DNA of 36,559 bases from Lachnospiraceae bacterium (GTDB lineage Bacteria > Bacillota > Clostridia > Lachnospirales > Lachnospiraceae). A program made the position numbers and the translations under genes. Location of the stretch: assembly GCA_016282915.1 (NCBI GenBank), contig JAEELW010000121.1:1-36559 (forward strand). Direction: 5' to 3'. The notes beneath the pieces are model-generated. The model saw nothing but the letters and a program-made list of their open reading frames with translations. It had not been told where the DNA came from and made no database searches. Position 1 is the stretch's first letter. Every line of letters begins with the position of its first letter. Below are positions 7,829 to 15,371 of this stretch, one piece after another.

Positions 7829-9412
7829 TTGAACTGCAAAGAGTGTGGAGCGAAAATCGAAGAAGGAGATAAATTCTGTCCCGACTGTGGGATACTGCTG
7901 GTGACTTCGCCGGAAGGCGCGGTTGATCCCATAAGGATAAAGGCGCGGGGGAAATGGGATGTGCTCATCAGGACGGCAGCTACTCTGAGCCTGCCGCTGT
8001 TTTTGGGGATCTGTCTGTTCCTGATCATCAATGTAAAGGGAAAGGTGGAGACGGAAGCGGCCAAAGCTGCAGAGTTATTCGAAACAAGGTATGATCTGCA
8101 TGATCAGTTACACCTTGCGAACCGATATCTGGAGGATCTGGATTACAACAGAGCGGTATCTGCGTTTCAGCTGGTACTTTCCATAGATCCCAAATACAGC
8201 GAAGCGTATATGGGCATGGCTGATGCCTATATCGGAATGGGAGATTATGAAAAGGCGATCGAGATCCTCCGCCTTGCGGAAGAGGAAACCCCGGAGAGCC
8301 GTTTTGAAAACAGGAGAGCCGAGCTTGAAGCGCTATGGAATACTGTGGCAACGCTTGACGGCATGGTAGTGATCGCGGATGATGACATAGATTATTCCAA
8401 CAACAATCCGCTGAGCGGAGCCGATATCCATCTGGAGAAAGCCGACTATCATTTTTCAGCGGATGCCACTGCAGACAGAAAGGGATATTATCATTTTGAG
8501 GGGCTTCATTTCGGCGAATACATAATGACAATATCGGCCCGGGGCTATGCGCAGTATGTCCGTAATGTATTCATATATGAGATGCAGACGGAAGTATATA
8601 ATGCAACGGCGGAGCTGATCCCGAATGATATGACGGGCAGCGGGACGGCTTCGGGAAAGATCATTGATGCCTTGCAGGGCTTCGGTGTCCGCGGCCTGAC
8701 TCTGAATATACGAGAGGGGGCAAATAATACTTCTTCCGGGATCATTGCCAGAGTGACCACGGGGGCGGACGGATATTATGATACTCCGGAGCTGCCTGCG
8801 GGAATGTATTCCGCAGAGATCGTTGATGAGCGCAATTCCAGTGAAAAATACATAGACGGTCTGATCAATATAAAGATCCTTGGCAGCCGGAACATAAGTG
8901 AGCAGAACGGGACTGTCAGCACCCAGCTTCTGACAGGTCAGATCCGTGTGGTCCTGAGCTGGGGTGCTACTCCGAGTGATCTTGACTCACATCTGTTTGC
9001 ACAGCTTGATTCCGGAGATTCCTACCATACCTGCTACTATCAGAAGGAAGCGAAACGCTCGTACGGAAACAGCCGCTACGCCGCGCTCGATCTGGATGAT
9101 ACAGACTGTTACGGTCCGGAGACTACAACGATCTACAGTCAGGACAACGGTGATTATACCTTTGTTGTTTATGATTTCAGCAGGGTAAGCATACAGGATA
9201 TAGCCGGATCCGGGGCGGTCGTTCAGGTCTATATGGGGAATTCGTCAATGCCGGATTACACCTTTTACGCGCCTCGGCTAAACGGCTTTGTATGGGAAGT
9301 GTTCAGTTACGACAGCCGTGAGGGGAAGATCACAGCGCTGAATAATATGGCGGATGAATCGAAGTACGGAACTGCTGCCTTTAGAGGTGAAGATTATTAC
9401 GATTACTACTGA
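7829..9412 (+). CDS. zinc-ribbon membrane protein with TPRs and YfaP/DUF2135-like C-terminus
   Basis: I place the start at TTG 7829: it has AGAAGGG seven bases upstream, and the protein then begins at the zinc ribbon exactly like its downstream paralogue. An upstream GTG at 7766 lies in a terminator. About 527 residues. Cys3, Cys6, Cys17 and Cys20 form a zinc ribbon; a membrane helix spans about 50-68; TPR-like repeats run about 85-160 (YNRAVSAFQLVLSIDPKYSEAY); two regulatory-like beta domains follow (KGYYHFEGLHFGEYIMTISARGYAQYV; DGYYDTPELPAGMYSAEIVD). The C-terminus (VVLSWGATPSDLDSHLF ... NGDYTFVVYDFS) resembles YfaP/DUF2135. Topology: ribbon inside, the rest outside. Function unknown; an envelope-facing scaffold or sensor is my inference. 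Confidence 0.75.
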   Translation: MNCKECGAKIEEGDKFCPDCGILLVTSPEGAVDPIRIKARGKWDVLIRTAATLSLPLFLGICLFLIINVKGKVETEAAKAAELFETRYDLHDQLHLANRYLEDLDYNRAVSAFQLVLSIDPKYSEAYMGMADAYIGMGDYEKAIEILRLAEEETPESRFENRRAELEALWNTVATLDGMVVIADDDIDYSNNNPLSGADIHLEKADYHFSADATADRKGYYHFEGLHFGEYIMTISARGYAQYVRNVFIYEMQTEVYNATAELIPNDMTGSGTASGKIIDALQGFGVRGLTLNIREGANNTSSGIIARVTTGADGYYDTPELPAGMYSAEIVDERNSSEKYIDGLINIKILGSRNISEQNGTVSTQLLTGQIRVVLSWGATPSDLDSHLFAQLDSGDSYHTCYYQKEAKRSYGNSRYAALDLDDTDCYGPETTTIYSQDNGDYTFVVYDFSRVSIQDIAGSGAVVQVYMGNSSMPDYTFYAPRLNGFVWEVFSYDSREGKITALNNMADESKYGTAAFRGEDYYDYY

Positions 9413-9450
9413 TCAGGGAAGGATGGAAAGGAGATTGACCGGGTAACGCT

Positions 9451-10098
9451 ATGTTTTGTCAAAAATGCGGAAACAGACTTGAAGAAGGAGACGCTTTCTG
9501 CGGAAATTGCGGGAAAATGGTCGGCACTGTCAGAAAGGACGAAGAGGCATCCGTTTCCGGCCCGGATGTCAGGAAAGAAGATATCGGGGAGAAGGCCGAA
9601 AAGCCGCAGAAGAGCAGTCCGGGTAACAGGGCGGGAACGCTGATCTATGCGGCGGTATGTCTGCTCATAGGACTGCTGGCCCTGATTTTAACACTTGTCT
9701 ATGTACATCTCAATTCGCCGGAAAAAAGGATAGAATATCGTCTTACAGAGGGCTTTGAATATCTGAAGTCGCATGACTGTAATAAAGCTGCAAAAGCTTT
9801 TGAAGAGGCGATAGCCATAGATCCCCGGGATCCCGTCGCATATCAGGCGCTGACGGATGCCTATATCGGAATAGATAAGCCCGGCAGATTGAAAGATCTG
9901 AAAGAGGATGCATCGGAGGAACTTGCAGAAACAGATTATGAGCATCTGAAAACATATATAACAGATGCGCTGGAAACACTGATCCTTGAAGAAAAACGAA
10001 AAGAGGATCCCGAACGTGTGCTCGAATATGTTGATATTCTCAGAGCGATCGATAATAAAAAGGCGGATGAACTGTCTTCCGGAATGTCATCTCAGTGA
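9451..10098 (+). CDS. zinc-ribbon, single-TM, TPR protein (paralogue of the upstream gene)
   Basis: 215 residues beginning MFCQKCGNRLEEGDAFCGNC, with zinc-ribbon cysteines at 3, 6, 17 and 20, the same spacing as the gene upstream. A lysine- and glutamate-rich linker follows, then a membrane helix at about residues 64-86 (LIYAAVCLLIGLLALILTLVYV) and a short TPR unit (GFEYLKSHDCNKAAKAFEEAIAIDPRDPVAYQALTDAYIG). The C-terminus is helical and charged. It lies 38 bases after the first gene, with AAGGAG about 20 bases before the ATG; the site nearer the ATG is poor. The two genes look like a duplication in which this copy lacks the extracellular beta domains. No function is known. Confidence 0.75.
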   Translation: MFCQKCGNRLEEGDAFCGNCGKMVGTVRKDEEASVSGPDVRKEDIGEKAEKPQKSSPGNRAGTLIYAAVCLLIGLLALILTLVYVHLNSPEKRIEYRLTEGFEYLKSHDCNKAAKAFEEAIAIDPRDPVAYQALTDAYIGIDKPGRLKDLKEDASEELAETDYEHLKTYITDALETLILEEKRKEDPERVLEYVDILRAIDNKKADELSSGMSSQ

Positions 10099-10133
10099 TC
10101 CCGTAAAGAGAGGGAAAAGAAAGCACTGCCATA

Positions 10134-11159
10134 TCATTGAACGGATAGCAGCCGGTAGGCGGGAAAACCGGAGCTGGTCCTGATGTTCATATCCTTATCG
10201 AGAAAGAGCGCTTCGGCATCGTCGGAGCGCTCGATCAGTTTCAGCCCTTCTTCCGTTCCCAGGACAAAGCAGGCTGTGGAAAGGGCATCGGCCTCTGTTG
10301 CATCTTTACAGATGATGCTTACGGAAAGCAGCCCGTTATCTGCCGGGAAACCGTTCTGCGGATCCAGGATATGATGATAGAAATGATCTTCTGATGTGAA
10401 GCAGCGCTCGTATACCCCGGAGGTGACGACGGAAGTGTCGCTGAGTTCTATGGTGAGCAGGGCTTCGCCGCCGCCAAAGGGTTTTTCGATACCGACACGC
10501 CAGGGTGAGCCGTCCTCTTTGGACCCGATGAGAGTCACATTGCCGCCAAGGTTGATGATACCGCTTTTCACCTTCAGCTCGGTCCGGATCTTTTCTTTCA
10601 GATAGTCGGCGATATAGCCTTTCGCGATATAACCCAGATCCAGACGGGTATCCGGATCCTTCAGCAGCAACCCAGTATCGCTCAGTTCCACATTTTCTAT
10701 ACTGACATGGGACAGCTGATCACTGACAGCTTCGGGTGAAGGGGGCGTGGGATCCTCGGAGTGAAAATCCCAGAGAGCGCTCACGCTGCCGATCGTGGGA
10801 TCGGCGGCACCTCCGCTCAGTTTGCAGAAATAAAGGGCGCGGGAAAGAACATTGCGCATATCCACGGAAAGGGGGTATTCTTTCTGCCCTTCCGCAAAGC
10901 TGTGATTGAGTTTAAAGAGTTCGCTTCCTTCGGAAGGGGAAAAGCAGGCTTCCAGCTCGTCCATCCATTGGCGGCATTTTTCTTTTGCGGCAGCTTCATC
11001 CGTGATCCCGTAAAGCTGTAATTCCACATAAGTATCAAAATAAAAACCGTCGATCCGGCAGACGGAAGCGGCCCTGTGTTCGTCTCCGCAGGAGCATAAG
11101 ATCAGAAGGTTTAAAATTGTAAGGATAAGGCAGGCAAAGTGCTTTTTCATAAATGACAT
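10134..11159 (-). CDS. apbE: FAD:protein FMN transferase (ApbE), lipoprotein form
   Basis: 341 residues. ApbE attaches FMN from FAD to a threonine of target proteins such as Rnf/Nqr subunits or extracellular flavoproteins. A lipoprotein signal ends at Cys24 (LCSC), so it acts outside the membrane. Family motifs are present: FYFDTYVELQLYG, LDLGYIAKGYIADYLKEK, GGNVTLIGSKEDGSPWRVGI, HHILDPQNGFPADNGLLSVSII and ATEADALSTACFVLG (metal-binding region). The gene is alone on the minus strand, converging with the zinc-ribbon pair. No Rnf or flavoprotein gene is in view. ATG 11159 has a distant AGAAGG; ATG 11150, three codons in, has none, so the start is uncertain. Family assignment is firm. Confidence 0.93.
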   Translation of the reverse strand: MSFMKKHFACLILTILNLLILCSCGDEHRAASVCRIDGFYFDTYVELQLYGITDEAAAKEKCRQWMDELEACFSPSEGSELFKLNHSFAEGQKEYPLSVDMRNVLSRALYFCKLSGGAADPTIGSVSALWDFHSEDPTPPSPEAVSDQLSHVSIENVELSDTGLLLKDPDTRLDLGYIAKGYIADYLKEKIRTELKVKSGIINLGGNVTLIGSKEDGSPWRVGIEKPFGGGEALLTIELSDTSVVTSGVYERCFTSEDHFYHHILDPQNGFPADNGLLSVSIICKDATEADALSTACFVLGTEEGLKLIERSDDAEALFLDKDMNIRTSSGFPAYRLLSVQ

Positions 11160-11261
11160 ATAGGCCGTCGGCCTTCTGGTGGATTCAGCTTCTTTTTTCT
11201 CGTTTGTGTTTTGCCTTCGTTAAGTGCCGGCAGTATTGCTCATGTCCGGGAGGGTTCCAGA

Positions 11262-11300
11262 CTCATATGCCGGTTCATGCAGGCATGAGCGTCATATGAG
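11262..11300. repeat. nested inverted repeat in the apbE leader
   Basis: CTCATATG (11262-11269) and CATATGAG (11293-11300) are perfect inverted copies; inside them TCATGC (11275-11280) and GCATGA (11283-11288) form a second inverted pair. The whole can fold as an interrupted hairpin or serve as a two-fold operator. No T-tract follows on either strand, so it is not a terminator. Confidence 0.55.
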
Positions 11301-11454
11301 CTTTTGTCCCCGGCATTATATTATCACGGAGGAGGATTTTTGTCAGTAAGTCAGGACATCCTGTGGTTCCGGTGAAGCACTTTCCGGATAAACGGACCAA
11401 AGACGCGGAATGTTTGGACCTTCCGTCATCCCACTACATATTGTTTGTATATGC

Positions 11455-11483
11455 TTGCGGAGGTGGGAGATTTAGTGTATAAT
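11455..11483 (+). promoter_or_regulatory. promoter for the orphan lipoprotein gene
   Basis: TTGCGG (11455-11460) and TATAAT (11478-11483) with 17-base spacing. Transcription would begin near 11490, giving a very short leader that still includes the GGAGG at 11493-11497 and the ATG at 11504. Confidence 0.7.
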
Positions 11484-11503
11484 TGCCAGGTTGGAGGATG
11501 CGG

Positions 11504-12274
11504 ATGAGACGGATCGCTTTGGGAATCGCGTCGGTAGTATTTATGCTCTGCGCCTGCGGGGAGGAAGAGAAACCGGCCGGCGCGGAAGGGACTGCTACGC
11601 CCACGCCGATAAGCTACAGCTATGCGACGGAAGCAGCGCTCAGGGCTGCCGTAAGTGAAAAGGAACTTACGGCGGAAAACTGGTCGGATTATCTCGGCTT
11701 TACCGAAGTGGAAGATGACCGTGAGATCGGTGAAGAGAAGCTGATCCAGTACCGTGAGCTTTATGTGCTTACAACGGCTGGCTTCGGGATGGAGGTCAGC
11801 GAGGATTTTTCTGCGTCTTTTTCCTATACCGGGGATTGGATCATCTATTACCGCAACCCCGATACGAACGAGATCCTCTGGAGTGTTCCGGGAGAACCCG
11901 GAGACTACAGTGACGAAAAAGAGATCCGCGAGCTCTATTCTGGAGGTTCCACCGGGGAACTGGACCGTGTTTATACCGGCGGAGGCGTGGATACCATATA
12001 TAATGAAGGACATGCCGTGGTGGAAGAGATCCGCGAGATACAGACGACGGAGCTGAAGTCCATACACGGGAAAGTGCGTTTCTGTGAGGTGCCGCAGGAA
12101 CTGTGGAACAGCGGAGATATGCGCTTCTTACTTGGGAAAGGCGGCGGCTCGGTCTATCGTTATTACGAAGACGGCAGGCTTTTCAAGAGCAGCGATCCCG
12201 CTCAGGAAGGGGAGGAGCAGGAGCCTGCGGAGGGATATTCTCCCTTTATGACATTTCTTTCACTGATCGACTGA
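11504..12274 (+). CDS. orphan lipoprotein of unknown function
   Basis: About 256 residues. I chose ATG 11504 because GGAGG lies six bases upstream; ATG 11498 touches it and TTG 11483 is within the -10 box. A lipoprotein signal ends at Cys18 (LCAC), followed by a Thr/Pro linker (GTATPTPISYSYATEAAL). The mature part is acidic, with repeated beta-like stretches (ENWSDYLGFTEVEDD, FSASFSYTGDWIIYYRN). The tail is rich in Glu (EEGEEQEPAEG). No known domain is recognised. It has its own promoter, and part of its 3' end is copied 93 bp downstream as a 20-bp direct repeat. Probably a surface-exposed accessory protein; no further function can be supported. Confidence 0.75.
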   Translation: MRRIALGIASVVFMLCACGEEEKPAGAEGTATPTPISYSYATEAALRAAVSEKELTAENWSDYLGFTEVEDDREIGEEKLIQYRELYVLTTAGFGMEVSEDFSASFSYTGDWIIYYRNPDTNEILWSVPGEPGDYSDEKEIRELYSGGSTGELDRVYTGGGVDTIYNEGHAVVEEIREIQTTELKSIHGKVRFCEVPQELWNSGDMRFLLGKGGGSVYRYYEDGRLFKSSDPAQEGEEQEPAEGYSPFMTFLSLID

Positions 12275-12324
12275 GTGTGACAGAGAATGTGAGATAAGAA
12301 AAGAGAGGAGCAGGAGCCTGCGGA
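12212..12324 (+). repeat. 20-bp direct repeat flanking the lipoprotein stop codon
   Basis: The 20 bases at 12212-12231 (inside the lipoprotein gene, encoding EEQEPAE) recur exactly at 12305-12324, after the stop. The offset of 93 bases keeps the same reading frame; beyond the second copy the frame stays open to a TAG at 12378-12380. Recombination between copies would swap the C-terminus. Confidence 0.85.
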
Positions 12325-12410
12325 AACGGAGATGCGGCAGAGTACGGCACAGAGCAGTATCTACGCATCCTGTCCGATAGGATAGCCGGCTGAGTTCAAG
12401 CTCACTGAAT

Positions 12411-13421
12411 ATGGCGGAGAAAAAGGAAAAAAGTAAAAAAGAAGAAAAGGCAACACTTACGGAGGATCTCCGAAGCGGAAGCTTTCACCGTGTCTATCTG
12501 CTGTTCGGCAGCGAGAGTTATGTTCAGGCCCAGGCGCTGAAGAAACTGCTCTCTGCGCTGGTACCGCAGGATGACGATATGAATTTTACCCGTCTGGACG
12601 AGAAGAACGCGACGCCGGAGCAGCTGATCCCGCTGGCGGAGACCATGCCGTTTTTTGCGGAGAGGCGTGTGATCCTCGTAAGCGACAGCGGACTTTTCAA
12701 AAAAAGCTGTCCGGAGTTGGAGGAATATCTTCCGACGATGCCGGAGAGCTGTGTTTTGATCTTTTCCGAGAAGGAAGCGGACAAGCGGCTGAAGCTTTAC
12801 AAGACCGTTTCCGGCATGGGCGTCTGTGAGGAATTTGTCCCTTTGGATGAAGAAGGGATACAAAAACAGGTGGTAAGGATATTGAAGCAGGAAGGGCGGA
12901 GCATGAACAGGGCCGGCTTCGAACACCTCCTGAACCGCGTCGGCACATCGATGCAGGATATCTGCATTGAGCTGGAAAAACTCATCTGCTATACCGCCGG
13001 CCGCGAGATGATCACGACGGAGGATATCGATGCGGTGGTAACGCCCCGGCTGGAGGAGCGGGTCTTTGACCTGACTAATGCCATAGCCGAAAAGAAGAGA
13101 AAGAAAGCCCTGGACTGTTATTATGAACTGCTTATGCAGCGTACGGCGCCGATGCTGCTGCTCACGCTGCTTTCCAGGCAGTTCCAGACGATGTTCACCG
13201 TCAAGAGCATGCGGGCGCGCGGTTTTGACGCATCAACGATCGCATCGCGGGCAAAGCTCCATCCCTATGCAGTCAAAAAGAGCGAACAGCTTTCGTCTCG
13301 TTTCTCAACGGAGGAGCTGAAAAGAGCCCTGAACGACTGCCTGGAGGCGGAGGATGCCATCAAGAGCGGACGCATGAGTGACAAGCTGAGTCTGGAAACC
13401 CTGATCATAAAATACTCGTAG
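12411..13421 (+). CDS. holA: DNA polymerase III subunit delta
   Basis: 336 residues, the normal size for HolA, the clamp-loader subunit that opens the beta sliding clamp. Typical features: RSGSFHRVYLLFGSESYVQAQALKKL near the N-terminus, FFAERRVILVSDSGLF, LEEYLPTMPESCVLIFSEKEADKR, the helical lid region (AGFEHLLNRVGTSMQDICIELEKLICY) and a C-terminal collar (LLTLLSRQFQTMFTVKSMRARG ... LSLETLIIKYS). The N-terminus has a lysine-rich extension (AEKKEKSKKEEKA). The ribosome binding site is weak. In many Firmicutes holA follows comEC; here about 5 kb of other genes separate them. Assignment is strong. Confidence 0.93.
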   Translation: MAEKKEKSKKEEKATLTEDLRSGSFHRVYLLFGSESYVQAQALKKLLSALVPQDDDMNFTRLDEKNATPEQLIPLAETMPFFAERRVILVSDSGLFKKSCPELEEYLPTMPESCVLIFSEKEADKRLKLYKTVSGMGVCEEFVPLDEEGIQKQVVRILKQEGRSMNRAGFEHLLNRVGTSMQDICIELEKLICYTAGREMITTEDIDAVVTPRLEERVFDLTNAIAEKKRKKALDCYYELLMQRTAPMLLLTLLSRQFQTMFTVKSMRARGFDASTIASRAKLHPYAVKKSEQLSSRFSTEELKRALNDCLEAEDAIKSGRMSDKLSLETLIIKYS

Positions 13422-13434
13422 GAGGAAAGAGAAA

Positions 13435-15075
13435 ATGATCAAAGTAGTGATGCTGATCCTGTTTTTCGGGATCATGGTCGCCGTGGGACTCTATTCCCGG
13501 CGGCATGCGACAAATGTGAACGACTTCGTGCTTGGCGGACGTAAGGTGGGACCGTGGCTGACGGCTTTCGCCTTTGGTACTTCGTACTTTTCAGCCGTGG
13601 TATTTGTAGGTTACGCAGGACAGTTCGGTTATAAATACGGCATTGCCGCGACCTGGATCGGTATCGGGAACGCCTTTATCGGTTCGCTTTTAGCCTGGGT
13701 GGTGCTGGGACGCCGCACCAGGATCATGACCAAGTTCCTGGATGCCAAGACCATGCCGGATTTCTTCGGCAAGCGTTACCATTCGAAGGCGATGCGGATC
13801 GCAGCTGCTTTTATCTCCTTTATATTCCTGATCCCGTATACCTCTTCGGTATTTAACGGTCTGTCACGCCTCTTCGGCAAAGCTTTTGACATCCCGTATG
13901 AATACTGTGTCATCGCCATGGCACTGCTCACCTGCATATACGTGATCCTGGGCGGTTATATGGCCACGGCTATCAATGATTTCATCCAGGGCATCATCAT
14001 GATCGGAGGAATCATCGCCGTGATCGTTTCGATCCTGAACGGTCAGGGCGGCTTTCTCAACGCCCTGAAAGAACTGTCGCAGATCCCCACGGATCCAGCG
14101 GTGACCACTCCGGCACTTGCGGACAGCCAGGGACTTTTCGCAAGCTTCTTCGGACCGGACCCCGTGAATCTGCTTGGTGTCGTGATCCTGACTTCCCTGG
14201 GAACCTGGGGCCTGCCGCAGATGGTGCAGAAATTCTACGCGATCCGCGACGAGAAGGCGGTAAAGACAGGTACCGTGATCTCTACGGTCTTTGCGGTGAT
14301 CATTTCCTGCGGCTGCTATTTCCTGGGCGGTTTCGGAAGGCTGTTTGATGATGTTGTAGCCAGGAACGATCAGGGCGGCGTGCTTTACGACAGTGTTATC
14401 CCTTCCATGCTTGCTACTCTGCCCGAGATCCTGATCGGTGTCGTGATCATGCTGGTGCTTTCGGCCTCCATGTCCACGCTGGCTTCGCTGGTGCTCACGT
14501 CGTCGTCCACCATCACCATCGACCTGATCAAGGATAATATCGTAAAGAAGATGGATGAGAAGAAGCAGATCATCACGATGCGTCTCTTTCTGGTGGTCTT
14601 CATCGTGCTCTCCGTGGTGATGGCCTTAAAGCCTCCCGCACTCATCGCACAGCTCATGGGTATCTCCTGGGGCGCGCTGGCGGGTGCATTCCTTGCGCCT
14701 TTCCTTTACGGCCTGTACTGGAAGAAAGTCACCAGAGCTTCCGTATGGAGCTGCTTTGTTGTGGCCATTGGCATCACCGTGATCAACCTGTTCCCGGCGA
14801 CCCAGTTTATCAAGAGTCCCATCAATGCCGGTGCCATCGCGATGATCGCAGGTCTCATCGTGGTTCCTCTTGTAAGCCTTATCACGCCGAAGATGCAGGA
14901 GGGTGAGATCAAGTTTGTATTTGACTGCTATGAAGAAAAGCATATGGTGGAGCAGCGTTATGCCCTGCCTTCGGAAGCGGATGCCGGTAAGGCAGCTGCA
15001 GCTCCTTCCGCGGATAAGAAAGCTGCCGCAAAAAATGCAGCCGGCGGATCCAATAAGAAAAAGAAGAAAAAATGA
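13435..15075 (+). CDS. sodium:solute symporter family transporter
   Basis: 546 residues of the SSS family (Pfam SSF), with about 13 hydrophobic helices. Diagnostic stretches: NVNDFVLGGRKVGPWLTAFAFGTSYFSAVVFVGYAG (residues about 27-62, first helices and Na+-site region), ILGGYMATAINDFIQGIIMIGG (about 176-197) and LVLSASMSTLASLVLTSSSTITIDL (about 341-365). Substrates in the family include proline, pantothenate, sugars and monocarboxylates; none can be chosen here. The last 40 residues are unusual: alanine- and lysine-rich, ending in six consecutive lysines. AGGAGG lies before the start and the gene is 13 bases after holA, so the two are co-transcribed. Confidence 0.9.
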   Translation: MIKVVMLILFFGIMVAVGLYSRRHATNVNDFVLGGRKVGPWLTAFAFGTSYFSAVVFVGYAGQFGYKYGIAATWIGIGNAFIGSLLAWVVLGRRTRIMTKFLDAKTMPDFFGKRYHSKAMRIAAAFISFIFLIPYTSSVFNGLSRLFGKAFDIPYEYCVIAMALLTCIYVILGGYMATAINDFIQGIIMIGGIIAVIVSILNGQGGFLNALKELSQIPTDPAVTTPALADSQGLFASFFGPDPVNLLGVVILTSLGTWGLPQMVQKFYAIRDEKAVKTGTVISTVFAVIISCGCYFLGGFGRLFDDVVARNDQGGVLYDSVIPSMLATLPEILIGVVIMLVLSASMSTLASLVLTSSSTITIDLIKDNIVKKMDEKKQIITMRLFLVVFIVLSVVMALKPPALIAQLMGISWGALAGAFLAPFLYGLYWKKVTRASVWSCFVVAIGITVINLFPATQFIKSPINAGAIAMIAGLIVVPLVSLITPKMQEGEIKFVFDCYEEKHMVEQRYALPSEADAGKAAAAPSADKKAAAKNAAGGSNKKKKKK

Positions 15076-15081
15076 TTCAGC

Positions 15082-15105
15082 CTGCGGGGGCTTAGGCTCC
15101 CGCAG
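15082..15105 (+). other. strong stem-loop after the symporter gene
   Basis: CTGCGGGGGC (15082-15091) pairs with GCTCCCGCAG (15096-15105) around a TTAG loop: ten pairs including one G-T. It is followed by A7 rather than a T-tract, so it is not a standard terminator for plus-strand transcripts. A processing or mRNA-stabilising hairpin is more likely. Confidence 0.55.
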
Positions 15106-15140
15106 AAAAAAAGAGCCGTATATGACGGAGGATGATGATC

Positions 15141-15371
15141 ATGCAGGAAAATCAGGTAGATCCGGCGCTTCTGGAATTTCTGGATGCGGAGGAACCGAAA
15201 GAAAAACTGGAGGTACTCTCCAGGATCGCGGAGGTACTCAGCGACCGGAGCCTTACTTCCATTGAGATGAGTCTTGGGATGGAGCCGCAGAAGGACGAGC
15301 CCGACAGCAGGATCCGGCGGATCCGCTATGTGCTGGAAACGAAGGAGAAGTACGAGAGAGGGAGAAGATAG
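15141..15371 (+). CDS. small hypothetical protein coupled to the nucleotidase
   Basis: 76 residues from ATG 15141, chosen because GGAGG (15127-15131) is nine bases upstream; ATGs at 15132 and 15135 are too close to it. The sequence is soluble, acidic and mostly helical (PALLEFLDAEEPKEKLEVLS, RRIRYVLETKEKYERGRR). No cysteine cluster, signal or membrane helix. It ends on TAG directly abutting the ATG of the 5'-nucleotidase gene, implying coupled translation and a shared role. No known family is recognised. Confidence 0.65.
   Translation: MQENQVDPALLEFLDAEEPKEKLEVLSRIAEVLSDRSLTSIEMSLGMEPQKDEPDSRIRRIRYVLETKEKYERGRR

Larger units (their letters stand above)
11160..11503. other. 344-bp gene-free gap with divergent regulatory signals
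   Basis: No convincing gene. For apbE on the minus strand, CTGACA (11341-11346) and TAATAT (11318-11323) are spaced 17, with an overlapping TATAAT at 11315-11320 (spacing 20). A nested inverted repeat lies at 11262-11300, inside the predicted apbE leader. A short GGCC-GTC-GGCC hairpin lies beside the apbE start (11163-11173). On the plus strand there is a strong promoter at 11455-11483. No FMN riboswitch core is visible. Confidence 0.5.

Noticed and set aside
12281-12410. Continuation of the orphan lipoprotein after its stop
   Set aside because: Several in-frame stops lie between; only the 20-bp repeat and a short open stretch follow, without a start signal.
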